DNA of 64,000 bases from positions 682,001 through 746,000 of the forward strand of contig NZ_APNH01000002.1 in assembly GCF_040361275.1 (NCBI RefSeq), given 5' to 3'. The notes under the pieces were generated by a model, which was not told the DNA's origin, did not search any database, and saw only the letters and a program-made list of their open reading frames with translations. Positions 43,879-53,486 of the stretch are shown here, one piece after another (positions within the stretch are counted from its first letter, which is position 1; every line of letters begins with the position of its first letter). The DNA comes from Salinisphaera sp. T31B1 (lineage in GTDB: Bacteria; Pseudomonadota; Gammaproteobacteria; Nevskiales; Salinisphaeraceae). The position numbers and the translations under genes are program-made.

Positions 43879-45365
43879 TCACCGAGTTTTTCGCCCAGAT
43901 GCCGGCACTGGTGATCGTACTGCCGTTGCTGGCCGCGCCGGTGTGCGTATTGCTGCACAGGCCGCTGCTCGCCTGGCTGGTCTATCTGCTCACCGCATGG
44001 GCCTGCCTGGCGTTGGCGTTCCTGCTCTATGTGCAGGTCAAGATCGGCGGGCCGATCAGCTACGCGATGGGGGGCTGGCCGCCGCCGTTCGGCATCGAAC
44101 TGCGTCTGGATGCCTTCAACACGGTCGTCCTGCTGCTTGTAACCGGGATTGCCGCGGTCAGCGCGGTGTATGCCCGTGCCAGTGTGGCCGCCGAGATATC
44201 CCGGGAGCGGGCGTATCTGTTTTATGCGGCGCTGCTGCTGTGCTTCTGCGGGCTCATGGGCATCACGGTCACCGGCGATGCCTTCAATCTGTTCGTCTTT
44301 CTCGAAATCTCGTCGCTATCGTCCTACGGGCTCATCGCGATGGGGGCCAAACGTCGCGCGCTGGTCTCAGCGTTCCAGTATCTGATCATGGGCACCATCG
44401 GCGGCACCTTCCTGCTCATCGGGATCGGCTTTCTGTACATGATGACAGGCAGCCTGAACATGGCCGATATCGCCCAGCGGCTGCCCGCGGTGGCCGATAC
44501 GCGTACCGTGGAGGCGGGCCTGGCGTTCATCGTGGTCGGCGCGAGCCTGAAGCTCGCGCTGTTCCCCCTGCATGTCTGGCTACCCAACGCCTATACCTAT
44601 GCGCCGTCGAGCGTCAGCGTGTTCATCGCGGCTACCGCAACCAAGGTGGCGGTCTATGCGCTGATGCGGTTTGTGTTCACCGTCTTCGGCGTCGCCTATG
44701 CGTTCGGCCAGGTCCCACTGGGCCAGATTCTGCTGCTGCTGTCCGTGGTGGCCATGTTGTCCGGCTCGATGGCGGCGATCTTCCAGACCAATCTCAAGCG
44801 CCTGCTGGCCTGGTCGAGCATCGCCCAGATCGGCTATATCGTTATGGGTTTCGCCCTGGCCACGTCGGCGGGGGTGACCGCATCGATCGTGCATATCGTC
44901 AACCACGGCATCATCAAGGGCGCATTGTTCATGGCCGCCGGCGCTTTGTTCTGGCGCATGCGCACGATCTCGATCAACGATATCGCCGGCCTGGGCCGCT
45001 GCATGCCGGCGACCAGCGCTGCGTTCGTTGCCGCCGGCCTGAGCCTGATCGGCGTGCCCATGACCGCCGGATTCATCAGCAAATGGTTGCTGCTGCAGGC
45101 CGTGCTCGATCAAGGCCATTACTGGCTGGCCGCCGCTATTCTGGTCAGCTCGCTCATGGCGCTGATCTATATCGGCCGAGTGATCGAATCTCTCTATTTC
45201 CGTGAGGCGCCCGAACGTGAGCCGCCCCCACGCGAAGCACCGCTATCGATGATCGCAACGACCTGGTTGCTGGTGGGCGTGAATATCGTGATCGGCCTGC
45301 ATTCGACACCGCTGGTCGATGCCGCTCGACGCGGCGCGGACGCCTTGCTGGGAGGTGGCGGATGA
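43875..45365 (+). CDS. mrpD: Mrp-type antiporter subunit D, first copy
   Basis: A 496-residue NuoL/M/N-type protein with about 14 membrane helices. The channel Glu is in FLEISSLSSYGLIA and the Lys residues in GASLKLALFPLH and TKVAVYAL; NHGIIKGALFMAAGALF carries the next. These match subunits that move protons or sodium. The product overlaps the next subunit by four bases. Confidence 0.92.
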   Translation: MITEFFAQMPALVIVLPLLAAPVCVLLHRPLLAWLVYLLTAWACLALAFLLYVQVKIGGPISYAMGGWPPPFGIELRLDAFNTVVLLLVTGIAAVSAVYARASVAAEISRERAYLFYAALLLCFCGLMGITVTGDAFNLFVFLEISSLSSYGLIAMGAKRRALVSAFQYLIMGTIGGTFLLIGIGFLYMMTGSLNMADIAQRLPAVADTRTVEAGLAFIVVGASLKLALFPLHVWLPNAYTYAPSSVSVFIAATATKVAVYALMRFVFTVFGVAYAFGQVPLGQILLLLSVVAMLSGSMAAIFQTNLKRLLAWSSIAQIGYIVMGFALATSAGVTASIVHIVNHGIIKGALFMAAGALFWRMRTISINDIAGLGRCMPATSAAFVAAGLSLIGVPMTAGFISKWLLLQAVLDQGHYWLAAAILVSSLMALIYIGRVIESLYFREAPEREPPPREAPLSMIATTWLLVGVNIVIGLHSTPLVDAARRGADALLGGGG

Positions 45366-46822
45366 GTCCCGTATGGCTTGCCGTGCTGGTGGCATTTCCT
45401 GCCGTGATGAGCCTGGCGGTCGCGGCACTGGGGCGCTGGCCCAACGCGCGCGAGAGCGTGAGCGTGGCGACCGCCATCGCACTGTTCGTGGGCGTGGCGA
45501 GCTTCATCGGGCCGGTCACCGCCGGTATGCGCCCGAGCCTGACGTTGTTCGAAGTCCTGCCGGGACTGGGCCTGACCTTCACGCTGGAGCCGATCGGGCT
45601 GCTGTTCGCGCTGGTTGCCTCCGGGCTGTGGTCTTTGACCACCGTCTATGCGGCCGGCTACATGCGCGGCAACGACGAGCACGCACAGACCCGGTTTTTC
45701 GTGTGTTTTGCGCTGGCCATCGCGGCTGCGATCGGCATTGCCTTTGCCGGCAATCTGGTCACGTTGTTCATCTTCTACGAGATGCTCACGCTGTCGACCT
45801 ATCCGTTGGTCACCCACCACGGCGATGTCGAATCCCGAAACAGCGGGCGGGTCTATCTAGGCATTCTGCTGACCACCTCCATCGGTTTCTTTCTGCCGGC
45901 GATCGCGGTCACCTACGTGCTGACCGGCAGCGTGAGCTTCACCGACGGCGGGCTGATGAGCGGCGCCGGCCTGGGCGTGGTCGGCGCGGCCGCACTCTAT
46001 GCGCTGTTTCTCTACGGGACCGGCAAGGCGGCGCTGATGCCCTTCCATCGGTGGCTGCCGGCGGCCATGGTCGCCCCTACGCCGGTCTCGGCGCTGCTGC
46101 ACGCAGTGGCGGTGGTCAAGGCGGGCGTGTTCATCGTTCTCAAGCTGACGGTCTACATCTTCGGTGTCGATTTCCTGGCTGAGACCGGCGCCTCGCGACC
46201 GATGATGTGGGTGGCCGCGATCACCGTGCTGGGCGCGTCGCTGATCGCCATGACGCGCGACAATCTCAAGGCGCGTCTGGCTTACTCCACCGTCAGCCAG
46301 TTGTCGTATATCGTGCTCGGCGCGACCATGGCCTCGAGCCTGGGGATCTTGGGCGGGTCGATGCATATCGCCATGCACGCCTTCGCCAAGATCACCCTGT
46401 TCTTCTGTGCCGGTGCCATCTATACCGCGACGCATCGCAAGAACGTGAGCGATCTGGACGGTCTCGGCTATGCCATGCCGATCACGTTCTCGGCGTTCTT
46501 CATCGCTTCGCTGTCGTTGATCGGTATTCCGCCGATGGGCGGCATCTGGAGCAAGTGGTATCTCATGGAAGGCGCGGCCGACGCGGGCCATACGATCCTG
46601 ATCTGTGTACTGGCGATCAGCTCGCTGCTCAACATCGTGTATCTGCTTGAAATACCCACCCGCGCTTTTTTCCATAATCCGCGTCCGGATACGCCGCGCA
46701 GCTGGGCCGAAGCGCCCTGGGCGTGCGTCATTCCCCTATCGATCACGGCTGCCGGCTGTATCGTGTGGTTCATCTATCCATTGCCGTTTCTGGAACTGCT
46801 CGCCCCCTGGGCGCCGCGCTAG
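45362..46822 (+). CDS. Mrp-type antiporter subunit D, second copy
   Basis: A 486-residue NuoL/M/N-type protein. Key residues are Glu in FYEMLTLSTYPLVTH and Lys in GTGKAALMPFHRWLP and VVKAGVFIVLKL, then HAFAKITLFFCAGAI. It differs clearly from its neighbours, so it is a distinct subunit, not a recent duplication. In the MBH-like order this would take a place like a second MrpD/MrpA channel unit. Confidence 0.9.
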   Translation: MSPVWLAVLVAFPAVMSLAVAALGRWPNARESVSVATAIALFVGVASFIGPVTAGMRPSLTLFEVLPGLGLTFTLEPIGLLFALVASGLWSLTTVYAAGYMRGNDEHAQTRFFVCFALAIAAAIGIAFAGNLVTLFIFYEMLTLSTYPLVTHHGDVESRNSGRVYLGILLTTSIGFFLPAIAVTYVLTGSVSFTDGGLMSGAGLGVVGAAALYALFLYGTGKAALMPFHRWLPAAMVAPTPVSALLHAVAVVKAGVFIVLKLTVYIFGVDFLAETGASRPMMWVAAITVLGASLIAMTRDNLKARLAYSTVSQLSYIVLGATMASSLGILGGSMHIAMHAFAKITLFFCAGAIYTATHRKNVSDLDGLGYAMPITFSAFFIASLSLIGIPPMGGIWSKWYLMEGAADAGHTILICVLAISSLLNIVYLLEIPTRAFFHNPRPDTPRSWAEAPWACVIPLSITAAGCIVWFIYPLPFLELLAPWAPR

Positions 46823-46836
46823 CGAGGTCGCAGGTC

Positions 46837-47103
46837 ATGCTCATCGAACGCAATCCGCGCCAGTACCGTCGTCCCAGCCCGCGGCGTCTGTTCTGGGCGC
46901 GCATGCTTTATGTCGGGTGTGCGATCACCTTGGTGCCCAGCCTGTTCATGCATCCGCACGCCGAATTCTCGTTTGCCGAACTGCCGGCCTTTCATGCCCT
47001 GTTGGCTTTCGTGACCGGCTGTCTGCTGGTACTGATCTGCCAGGTCATGCGACGCCTGCTGATCCGACCCGAGGATTATTACAGCGAGCACGAAGACAAA
47101 TGA
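46837..47103 (+). CDS. Small two-helix membrane protein of the antiporter operon
   Basis: The 88-residue protein begins with a basic stretch (NPRQYRRPSPRRLFWARM), then two membrane helices around residues 24-40 and 50-72, and ends with charged residues (RPEDYYSEHEDK). It lies 14 bases after the second D-type subunit and 63 before the third. I recognise no family. Its place in the operon suggests an accessory subunit or assembly factor. Confidence 0.65.
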   Translation: MLIERNPRQYRRPSPRRLFWARMLYVGCAITLVPSLFMHPHAEFSFAELPAFHALLAFVTGCLLVLICQVMRRLLIRPEDYYSEHEDK

Positions 47104-47166
47104 CCGACTGCCACCGACATTCCGGCCCGATACGCATCGTCCCGGCCGCCCGGTCGGAGCGCTGAC

Positions 47167-48858
47167 ATGCCGGCCTGGTTGAACAACCCCGCGGTGCTGC
47201 TGATGCTCGCCGGCTGCGTGCTGCCGGTGCTGCCCTACCGTGCGCGTATGGTCGTATTGCTGGGCGCGCCGGTGGCCGGGCTGGTCTGGCTCTGGAACAT
47301 CCCGATGGATACCCAGACCCATATGGCACTGCTGGACTACAGCCTCGTGCCCCTGCGCATGGATGGACTGGCCTTCACCTTCGGCGTGATCTTCCATATC
47401 GCAGCCTTCATTTCCGGGCTGTATATGGTGCATACACGCAGCCGCCTCGAGCCGGCTGCAGCCCTGTTGTATGCCGGGTCGGCCATCGGCGCGGTGCTGG
47501 CCGGCGATCTAATCACCCTGTTCCTGTTCTGGGAGGTCACGGCCATCGCCTCGGCGCTGTTGCTGGTAATCCGCGGCCTGCGTGATGCGATGATCGTCGC
47601 GCGCCGTTATCTGCTGGTGCAGGTTGGCTCAGGTCTGTTGCTCATGGCCGGCGCGGCGATTCATATCGAGGCGACCGGCGATGTTGCGTTCAACCATATC
47701 GGCCTGGATTCGCCCGGCGGCTGGCTGATCTTCTTCGCGTTCGGGGTCAAGGCCGCGTTTCCGCTGCTGCATAACTGGCTGCAGGATGCCTATCCGGCCG
47801 CCAGTGCCACGGGCACGGTGGTGCTGTCGGCGTTCACGACCAAGATGGCGATCTATGCGCTGGCTCGCGGGTATGCGGGCACCGAGCTGCTGATTCCGAT
47901 CGGCGCCACCATGACGCTGTTCCCCATCCTCTATGCGATGCTGGAAAACGACCTGCGGCGCGTGTTGTCGTACAGCCTGAACGTGCAGCTCGGCTTCATG
48001 GTGGTGGGCGTGGGCATCGGCACCCAGCTGGCCATCAACGGCGCGGCAGCGCACGCGGTCACCCATATCCTCTACAAGGCCCTGCTGTTCATGGCCATCG
48101 GTGCGGTGCTGCGTCAGACCGGCCACGTGCGCGCGACGGAACTGGGCGGACTGGCACGTCAGATGCCGTGGACGACCGCATTCTGCGTAATTGGCGCGGC
48201 GTCGATCAGCGCGTTCCCGTTCATGGCCGGCTTCGTGAGCAAGTCGCTGATCCTGTCTGCCGTAGCCCACGAACACTGGCCCTGGACCTGGATCGTACTG
48301 ACCGCCGCATCGGCGGGCGCCCTGCTGTATGTGGGTATCAAGATTCCCTACTTCGCGTTCTTCGCACCGAACGACCAGATCCGCTGCAAAGAACCCCCGC
48401 GCAACATGCAGATCGCAATGGGGCTGACCGCCGCGGCCTGCCTGCTTCTGGGCTTCTTTCCGACGCTGCTGTACTCGATATTGCCTTATCCGGTGGACTA
48501 CCAGCCGTATACCTTCAGCCATATCGTCACCCAGATGCAGCTGCTGGCATTCTCTGCCCTGGCGTTCTGGCTGGCCTGGCGCGCTGGACTTTATCCACGC
48601 CCCAAGCGCGCCGTGCACCTGGATTCGGACTGGACATATCGCTGGGTACTACCCCGCGTCGGCCGGGTGGCCGAGCGCCTGTATCGTGCGGTGATCGGCA
48701 AGCTGGGCGGAGGTTTCGGCCAGCTGACCGCGCTCGGCATGGCCCGCTTGCGCCTGCGCTACGACGGCACTGGCGTCATGTCGCGCACCTGGGGCACCGG
48801 CTGGATGGTGCTCTGGGTCGCGATCCTGCTGGTGGTGTACCTATTGGCCTATTACTGA
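47167..48858 (+). CDS. Mrp-type antiporter subunit D, third copy
   Basis: A 563-residue NuoL/M/N-type protein and the largest subunit of the operon. Key residues are Glu in FLFWEVTAIASALLL and Lys in GVKAAFPLLHNWLQDAYP and TTKMAIYALARG, then THILYKALLFMA. Extra helices and a basic loop extend the C-terminus past residue 480. It has no MbhD/E or MrpB-like domain, so it is not a standard MrpA. GGAG lies before the ATG. Its end overlaps dnaQ on the other strand by 18 bases. Confidence 0.9.
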   Translation: MPAWLNNPAVLLMLAGCVLPVLPYRARMVVLLGAPVAGLVWLWNIPMDTQTHMALLDYSLVPLRMDGLAFTFGVIFHIAAFISGLYMVHTRSRLEPAAALLYAGSAIGAVLAGDLITLFLFWEVTAIASALLLVIRGLRDAMIVARRYLLVQVGSGLLLMAGAAIHIEATGDVAFNHIGLDSPGGWLIFFAFGVKAAFPLLHNWLQDAYPAASATGTVVLSAFTTKMAIYALARGYAGTELLIPIGATMTLFPILYAMLENDLRRVLSYSLNVQLGFMVVGVGIGTQLAINGAAAHAVTHILYKALLFMAIGAVLRQTGHVRATELGGLARQMPWTTAFCVIGAASISAFPFMAGFVSKSLILSAVAHEHWPWTWIVLTAASAGALLYVGIKIPYFAFFAPNDQIRCKEPPRNMQIAMGLTAAACLLLGFFPTLLYSILPYPVDYQPYTFSHIVTQMQLLAFSALAFWLAWRAGLYPRPKRAVHLDSDWTYRWVLPRVGRVAERLYRAVIGKLGGGFGQLTALGMARLRLRYDGTGVMSRTWGTGWMVLWVAILLVVYLLAYY

Positions 48859-49605
48859 GTCGCGAGGCTGGTCGCCGCTACCGCTGGCTTCGAGCGTCTG
48901 CCACAGACAACGGTCACCACTGGCCTTGGCGAGCAGGTCGAGATAGCGCATGTGGGCTGCCTGCTCTTCGTCGCTGGCACGAACGACCCGAGGGCGCCGA
49001 TCGGCACTCGACAGGTGATCGGCCAGACCGGCCGTGGCCAGCGCGTTGCCCTGATCCTCGTCGTCGGCGGCAAGTCCGATATCGATCTGGCCACCGGTCA
49101 TCGACAGATACACGTCGGCGAGCAGCTGGGCGTCGAGCAACGCACCGTGCAACTCGCGGTTCGAGTTGTCGATATCGAAACGACGGCACAGCGCGTCGAG
49201 GCTGTTTCGCTGGCCCGGGTATAGCTGCCGCGCCTCTACAAGCGTGTCGATGACCGGCTGAACGCTTTCCAGCGTCGGGCGATCCGGCTGGATGCGGCGA
49301 AACTCGTGATTGAGAAACGCCAGATCGAACGGTGCGTTATGGATGATCAGTTCGGCATCGGCCAGATAGGCCGCCAGGGTATCGGCGATCTCGGCGAATC
49401 GCGGCTTGTCGTCGAGAAACTCCAGGGTAATGCCATGCACCTCGATCGCGCCTTGATCGATCTCCCGGTCCGGATGGATGTACAGATGCAGATCGTTGCC
49501 GGTCAACCGCCGATTGGCCAGCTCCACGCACCCGACCTCGATGATCCGGTGGCCCTGTTCGGGCTCAAGCCCGGTGGTTTCGGTATCGAGCACGATCTGG
49601 CGCAT
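48841..49605 (-). CDS. dnaQ: DNA polymerase III epsilon subunit
   Basis: DnaQ is the 3'-5' proofreading exonuclease of DNA polymerase III. The 254-residue product has DTETTG at residue 7 (exonuclease I motif), HNAPFDLAFLN near residue 90 and HGALLDAQLLADVYL near residue 152 (catalytic His and Asp). Order rnhA-dnaQ on one strand is conserved in gammaproteobacteria, usually as divergent or adjacent genes. Confidence 0.96.
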   Translation of the reverse strand: MRQIVLDTETTGLEPEQGHRIIEVGCVELANRRLTGNDLHLYIHPDREIDQGAIEVHGITLEFLDDKPRFAEIADTLAAYLADAELIIHNAPFDLAFLNHEFRRIQPDRPTLESVQPVIDTLVEARQLYPGQRNSLDALCRRFDIDNSNRELHGALLDAQLLADVYLSMTGGQIDIGLAADDEDQGNALATAGLADHLSSADRRPRVVRASDEEQAAHMRYLDLLAKASGDRCLWQTLEASGSGDQPRDSVIGQ

Positions 49606-49735
49606 GGTCGCTCCTTGTATTGGCTGCTATCAACGTCTCTGCGACCGCACCCGGCCGTCGTTCGTTGGTTCATGATGGGCGCGGCCCCGCCACCGGCGCC
49701 CTCAAAGCGCCTCGGAGGGGCTGTACGTTATCGCT

Positions 49736-50185
49736 TCAGCGCATTTCGTCGATGCCGCGGTTCGCCAGGGCATCGGCGGCTTCGTTGCCGGGATCGCCAC
49801 TGTGTCCCTTGACCCAGCGCCAGTCGATTTCATGACGCTGGCACGCATCATCCAATGCGCGCCAGAGTTCCGCGTTCTTCACCGGTTTTTTGGCGGCGGT
49901 CTTCCAACCGTTCTTCTTCCAGTTATGAAGCCACTGGGTGATGCCCTGACGGACATAATTGGAATCGGTATGCAGTTCCACCACGCACGCGCGCCGCAAG
50001 GCATTGAGCGCCTCGATGGCCGCGGTCAACTCCATACGATTGTTGGTGGTCCCGTTCTCACCGCCACAGAGTTCGCGCGTCTTGCCGTTGTATTGCAGCA
50101 GTGCGCCCCAGCCGCCCGGACCTGGGTTGCCGCGGCACGCGCCGTCGGTATGGATCACCACGCGGGCTTTGTCGTCATCTTTCAT
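49736..50185 (-). CDS. rnhA: Ribonuclease HI
   Basis: RnhA cuts RNA in RNA-DNA hybrids. The 149-residue product has the four acidic catalytic positions: Asp in [11 protein letters not shown], Glu in [12 protein letters not shown], Asp in [11 protein letters not shown] and Asp in [15 protein letters not shown]. The ATG at 50185 overlaps the stop of the upstream methyltransferase by ATGA, which fixes the start; an ATG three codons earlier is the alternative. It lies 130 bases before dnaQ on the same strand. Confidence 0.96.
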   Translation of the reverse strand: MKDDDKARVVIHTDGACRGNPGPGGWGALLQYNGKTRELCGGENGTTNNRMELTAAIEALNALRRACVVELHTDSNYVRQGITQWLHNWKKNGWKTAAKKPVKNAELWRALDDACQRHEIDWRWVKGHSGDPGNEAADALANRGIDEMR

Positions 50186-50931
50186 CGGCGGCATGTTACG
50201 CCACGGTGGCTGCTGCGTGCCAAGGCCGCGGCCGGCAGACGACGGCGTTTGCGCAATGAGCCGGCGACCGGCGTTCTGGGCGAGACCTGCCGGCGCGCGG
50301 TCATCAGATAGGCTTGCGAACACCAGGCGATCGACTGCATCCAGCGATGTTCGCGCCCAACACGAAAGCCTCGGCCGAACACCGGAAACCCCAGACCGTA
50401 GCGCCAAAGCTGTTCCGGACAGAATTCCAGCAGGCGCATCCAATCGCTCAGACGGCCAGCACTGGGGGGCGCCGAACACGGCTGAAAACGCGTTGACCGG
50501 CGCGAGGGTAGGCCCTGCCGAAGCGCCCACAGCGACAGCGGATTGAATACCAGCGCCACAAGCTGGCCGCGCTCGCTGAGCACGCGCGCGCAATCGCGCA
50601 GCAACGCATGCGGGTCGGCGACCTGCTCCAGCCCGTGGGTGATGACCACCGCATCGACGCTGCCGCTGGCCAGCGGCAACCGGCGCCCGTCGAAGACGAT
50701 ATCCGCGTCCGGGTCCGCGCCCAGACCCACTCGCCACTGGCACAGAGTGCCCGCACGATCCAGCGCTGCGCGGTCGATTCCCCAGCTACCGACCTGAATA
50801 CAACGGTAGCCGGTCAGCGACGGGAGCAGCGAACACAGCAGCTGTCGTTCATATTGAACGAACAGCCGTCCACGCGGGCTGGCCAGCCATTCGCTCGAAT
50901 CCGTGTATGTGGCAGACAACAGTCGAAACAA
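50182..50931 (-). CDS. Class I SAM-dependent methyltransferase-like protein (YafS position)
   Basis: The 249-residue product has a methyltransferase fold with a weak motif I ([10 protein letters not shown]), [21 protein letters not shown] as the acidic region and [20 protein letters not shown] as motif IV. It stands between gloB and rnhA, the same place as E. coli YafS. Substrate is unknown. The start is unclear: TTG at 50931 fits family length, TTG at 50967 would overlap the gloB start on the other strand. A basic tail ends the protein. Confidence 0.8.
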   Translation of the reverse strand: MFRLLSATYTDSSEWLASPRGRLFVQYERQLLCSLLPSLTGYRCIQVGSWGIDRAALDRAGTLCQWRVGLGADPDADIVFDGRRLPLASGSVDAVVITHGLEQVADPHALLRDCARVLSERGQLVALVFNPLSLWALRQGLPSRRSTRFQPCSAPPSAGRLSDWMRLLEFCPEQLWRYGLGFPVFGRGFRVGREHRWMQSIAWCSQAYLMTARRQVSPRTPVAGSLRKRRRLPAAALARSSHRGVTCRR

Positions 50932-50966
50932 TTGATTTTGTCTCAGGTGGTTGGCAACATCTCGCA

Positions 50967-51743
50967 ATGCTCGACATCAAAGCGCTTCCGGCTCTCTCCG
51001 ACAATTATATCTGGGTGATCGAAAACGGCGACCACGGTGAGGTGGCCGTGGTCGATCCGGGCGAAGCCGAGCCCGTCCAGCAATATCTTGCCGAGAGCGG
51101 CCGTCGTATCGGTGCCTATCTGATCACGCATCACCACGGCGACCATGTCGGGGGCCTGCCCACCCTGCTCGCCGAGCACCCAGCGCCGGTGTACGGACCG
51201 CGCACGGAAGCCGACAGAATCGGCCATATCGATCACCCTGTAGCCGGCGGCGAGCGTTTCCGACTCGACTTTCTAGACGCCGATTTCGACGTAATCGATG
51301 TGCCCGGGCACACGTCAGGACATATCGCCCTGGTGACCCCCGGCGCGCTACTCGCCGGCGATGCACTGTTCCGCGGCGGCTGTGGCCGTGTGTTCGAAGG
51401 CTCCCATGCCCAGATGCAGGATTCGCTCGCGAAGCTGCGTAACCTGCCAGCGTCCACACGCGTCTACGGTGGTCACGAGTACACGCAGAAGAATCTCGCA
51501 TTCGCCGCCGCCGTCGAACCCGACAACGCCGATATCAAATCGGTGATCAAAGAGGTCGACGCGCTGCGTGCCGACGGCCGACCCTCGCTGCCGGGCACGC
51601 TCGACGAAGAACGACGCATCAACCCCTTCCTGCGCTGGGACATCCCCGCGGTAGCCGCAGCGGCTGAAGCACACGCGGGTCACAGCCTCGACGGCCCGGC
51701 CGCAATCTTCGGCGCCCTGCGTGATTGGAAAGATGCGTCCTGA
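50967..51743 (+). CDS. gloB: Hydroxyacylglutathione hydrolase (glyoxalase II)
   Basis: GloB hydrolyses S-lactoylglutathione in methylglyoxal detoxification. The 258-residue product has the metal motif THHHGDHVGG near residue 54, VPGHTSGHIAL and ALFRGGCGRVFEG near residue 135, then GGHEYTQKN near residue 170 that carries the second metal site. The start at 50967 gives the usual MLDIKALPALSDNYIW opening. It overlaps mltD by eleven bases. Confidence 0.95.
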   Translation: MLDIKALPALSDNYIWVIENGDHGEVAVVDPGEAEPVQQYLAESGRRIGAYLITHHHGDHVGGLPTLLAEHPAPVYGPRTEADRIGHIDHPVAGGERFRLDFLDADFDVIDVPGHTSGHIALVTPGALLAGDALFRGGCGRVFEGSHAQMQDSLAKLRNLPASTRVYGGHEYTQKNLAFAAAVEPDNADIKSVIKEVDALRADGRPSLPGTLDEERRINPFLRWDIPAVAAAAEAHAGHSLDGPAAIFGALRDWKDAS

Positions 51744-53436
51744 CGGCGTGCGCAGCCGCGCTGCGCTCGTCGTTACATTCGGCCTGATCCTCTCCGGCTG
51801 TGCCAGTCGCCAGCCCGTGCCTGAGGCCGGTCCGATCGAAACCCACGGACCGGCCACGCCCACGACCGAGGCCACGCCGGCGCTGACCCGCGGCGCCGAT
51901 GACGATGCCGACGAGGCGGTGGTGACCAATTACACGCCGCACCAATGGCCCGATCCGGAACGCGATCTCTGGTCGGAAGTGCGAACCGGCTTCCAGCTGC
52001 CGCCCAACACGCAACGACGCGCGGTGCGTGAATGGACCCAGTTCTACGCCACTCACCAGAACCATCTGAACGCGTCGCTGGCACGGGCACGCCCGTTTCT
52101 GTGGCATGTCGTCCAGGAAGTCGAAAACCGCGACATGCCCACCGAGATCGCATTACTGCCGATCGTGGAAAGCGGGTACAACGCCTCGGCACGGTCTTAT
52201 GTCGGAGCCAGCGGTCTGTGGCAATTCATGCCGGGCACGGCCGACCACATGGGCCTGCCGCGCGACTGGTGGTACGACGGCCGCAACGATGTCATCGCCT
52301 CGACGCATGCGGCGCTGGATTATCTGACTCGCCTGCGGGCCCGCTACGACGGCGACTGGCTGCTTGCCCTGGCCGCTTATAACGCTGGACCCGGTCGTGT
52401 CGATGCGGCGCTCGAACGAGCGCGGGCCGAAGGCCTGGACGACAGCTACTGGAACCTCGAGCTGCCGCTGGAGACCACCGAGTACGTACCCAAGTTGCTT
52501 GCGGTACGCCGCATCATGATGACCCCGGCCCGGTTCGGGCTGGACTGGCCGACGCTCGAGAATGAGCCTCGAACACGCACGGTCAAGCTGCCGGCGCAGA
52601 CGGAACTGGCGGTTGCCGCGCGCATGCTGGACATGCCCGAAGACGATCTGCGTCGGCTCAATCCGGGCATGCGACGATGGGCCAGCGCGCCCGACGGACA
52701 GATGTCGCTGCTCGTGCCGGTCTCTCGTGCGGCGGCGTTTCGTCGGCAACTGGCCGCGGCGGACCCGAGCCGGCTCGTATCCCGCAGCACGCATACCGTT
52801 CGCCGTGGCGACGTGCTGAGCCGGATCGCGCGGCGCTACGGCGTCAGTGTGGCGTCACTGCGCCAAGCCAACCACATAGCGGGCGATCGTATCCGTGTCG
52901 GCCAGACCCTTCAGATTCCCCGATCGGGAACGCCCGGGGAAGCCCCGCCGTCGGCCGAGCCGACCCAGACCTATGTGGTTCAGTCCGGCGATACCCTCTG
53001 GGACATCGCCAACCGGTACAATATCGATGTCGCTGCGTTGCGTGCACGCAACCAGCGATCGGCGGCGAGCCTTCGGCCCGGCCAGACGCTGATCATCCCC
53101 GGCTCCGCCACACCGCCGGAGCCAAGCAGCTATGTCGTTCGACGCGGCGATTCGTTATGGTCCATCGCCCACGACAACGACGTGGCGATCGCCGATCTTC
53201 GGCGATGGAATCGGCTCGACAGCGACGGTGCCCTGCAGCCTGGCCGATCGCTTGCCATCGACGGACCGGCCCCGCTGCCCGATTTCTATGAAGTAGAATC
53301 CGGCGACTCGCTCTGGTCGATCGCGCATCGATTCTCCATGCAGGTCGCTACTCTCCGCAGCTTGAACGATATGTCGGCAGGCAGCACTATTCGTCCAGGA
53401 CAACGCCTGCGCCTGCAGCCGGCCGTATCCAGCTAG
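51733..53436 (+). CDS. mltD: Membrane-bound lytic transglycosylase MltD, four LysM domains
   Basis: MltD is an outer-membrane lipoprotein that cuts peptidoglycan. The 567-residue product has a lipobox LILSGC at about residue 21-26, a lytic transglycosylase SLT domain with the catalytic Glu in LPIVESGYN and ASGLWQFMPGTA, then four LysM repeats (starts HTVRRGDVL, YVVQSGDTL, YVVRRGDSL, YEVESGDSL) that bind glycan. E. coli MltD has fewer LysM repeats. The ATG at 51733 gives the lipoprotein signal; a GTG at 51721 is longer. Confidence 0.94.
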   Translation: MRPDGVRSRAALVVTFGLILSGCASRQPVPEAGPIETHGPATPTTEATPALTRGADDDADEAVVTNYTPHQWPDPERDLWSEVRTGFQLPPNTQRRAVREWTQFYATHQNHLNASLARARPFLWHVVQEVENRDMPTEIALLPIVESGYNASARSYVGASGLWQFMPGTADHMGLPRDWWYDGRNDVIASTHAALDYLTRLRARYDGDWLLALAAYNAGPGRVDAALERARAEGLDDSYWNLELPLETTEYVPKLLAVRRIMMTPARFGLDWPTLENEPRTRTVKLPAQTELAVAARMLDMPEDDLRRLNPGMRRWASAPDGQMSLLVPVSRAAAFRRQLAAADPSRLVSRSTHTVRRGDVLSRIARRYGVSVASLRQANHIAGDRIRVGQTLQIPRSGTPGEAPPSAEPTQTYVVQSGDTLWDIANRYNIDVAALRARNQRSAASLRPGQTLIIPGSATPPEPSSYVVRRGDSLWSIAHDNDVAIADLRRWNRLDSDGALQPGRSLAIDGPAPLPDFYEVESGDSLWSIAHRFSMQVATLRSLNDMSAGSTIRPGQRLRLQPAVSS

Positions 53437-53437
53437 A

Positions 53438-53461
53438 CCGCGCGCGCTTTCGCGCGGCTTT
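53438..53461 (+). terminator. Hairpin between mltD and fabI
   Basis: CCGCGCG and CGCGCGG form a seven-base stem with a CGCTTT loop, followed by CTTTA. It lies just past the mltD stop. Confidence 0.55.
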
Positions 53462-53486
53462 ACCACCAGATATCTCAGGAGCACAC

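Noticed and set aside
43875-48858. Complex I (nuo) genes
   Set aside because: NuoL/M/N-like subunits are present, but the accompanying E, F, G, B and C subunits are Mrp-type and no nuoA-I genes follow.
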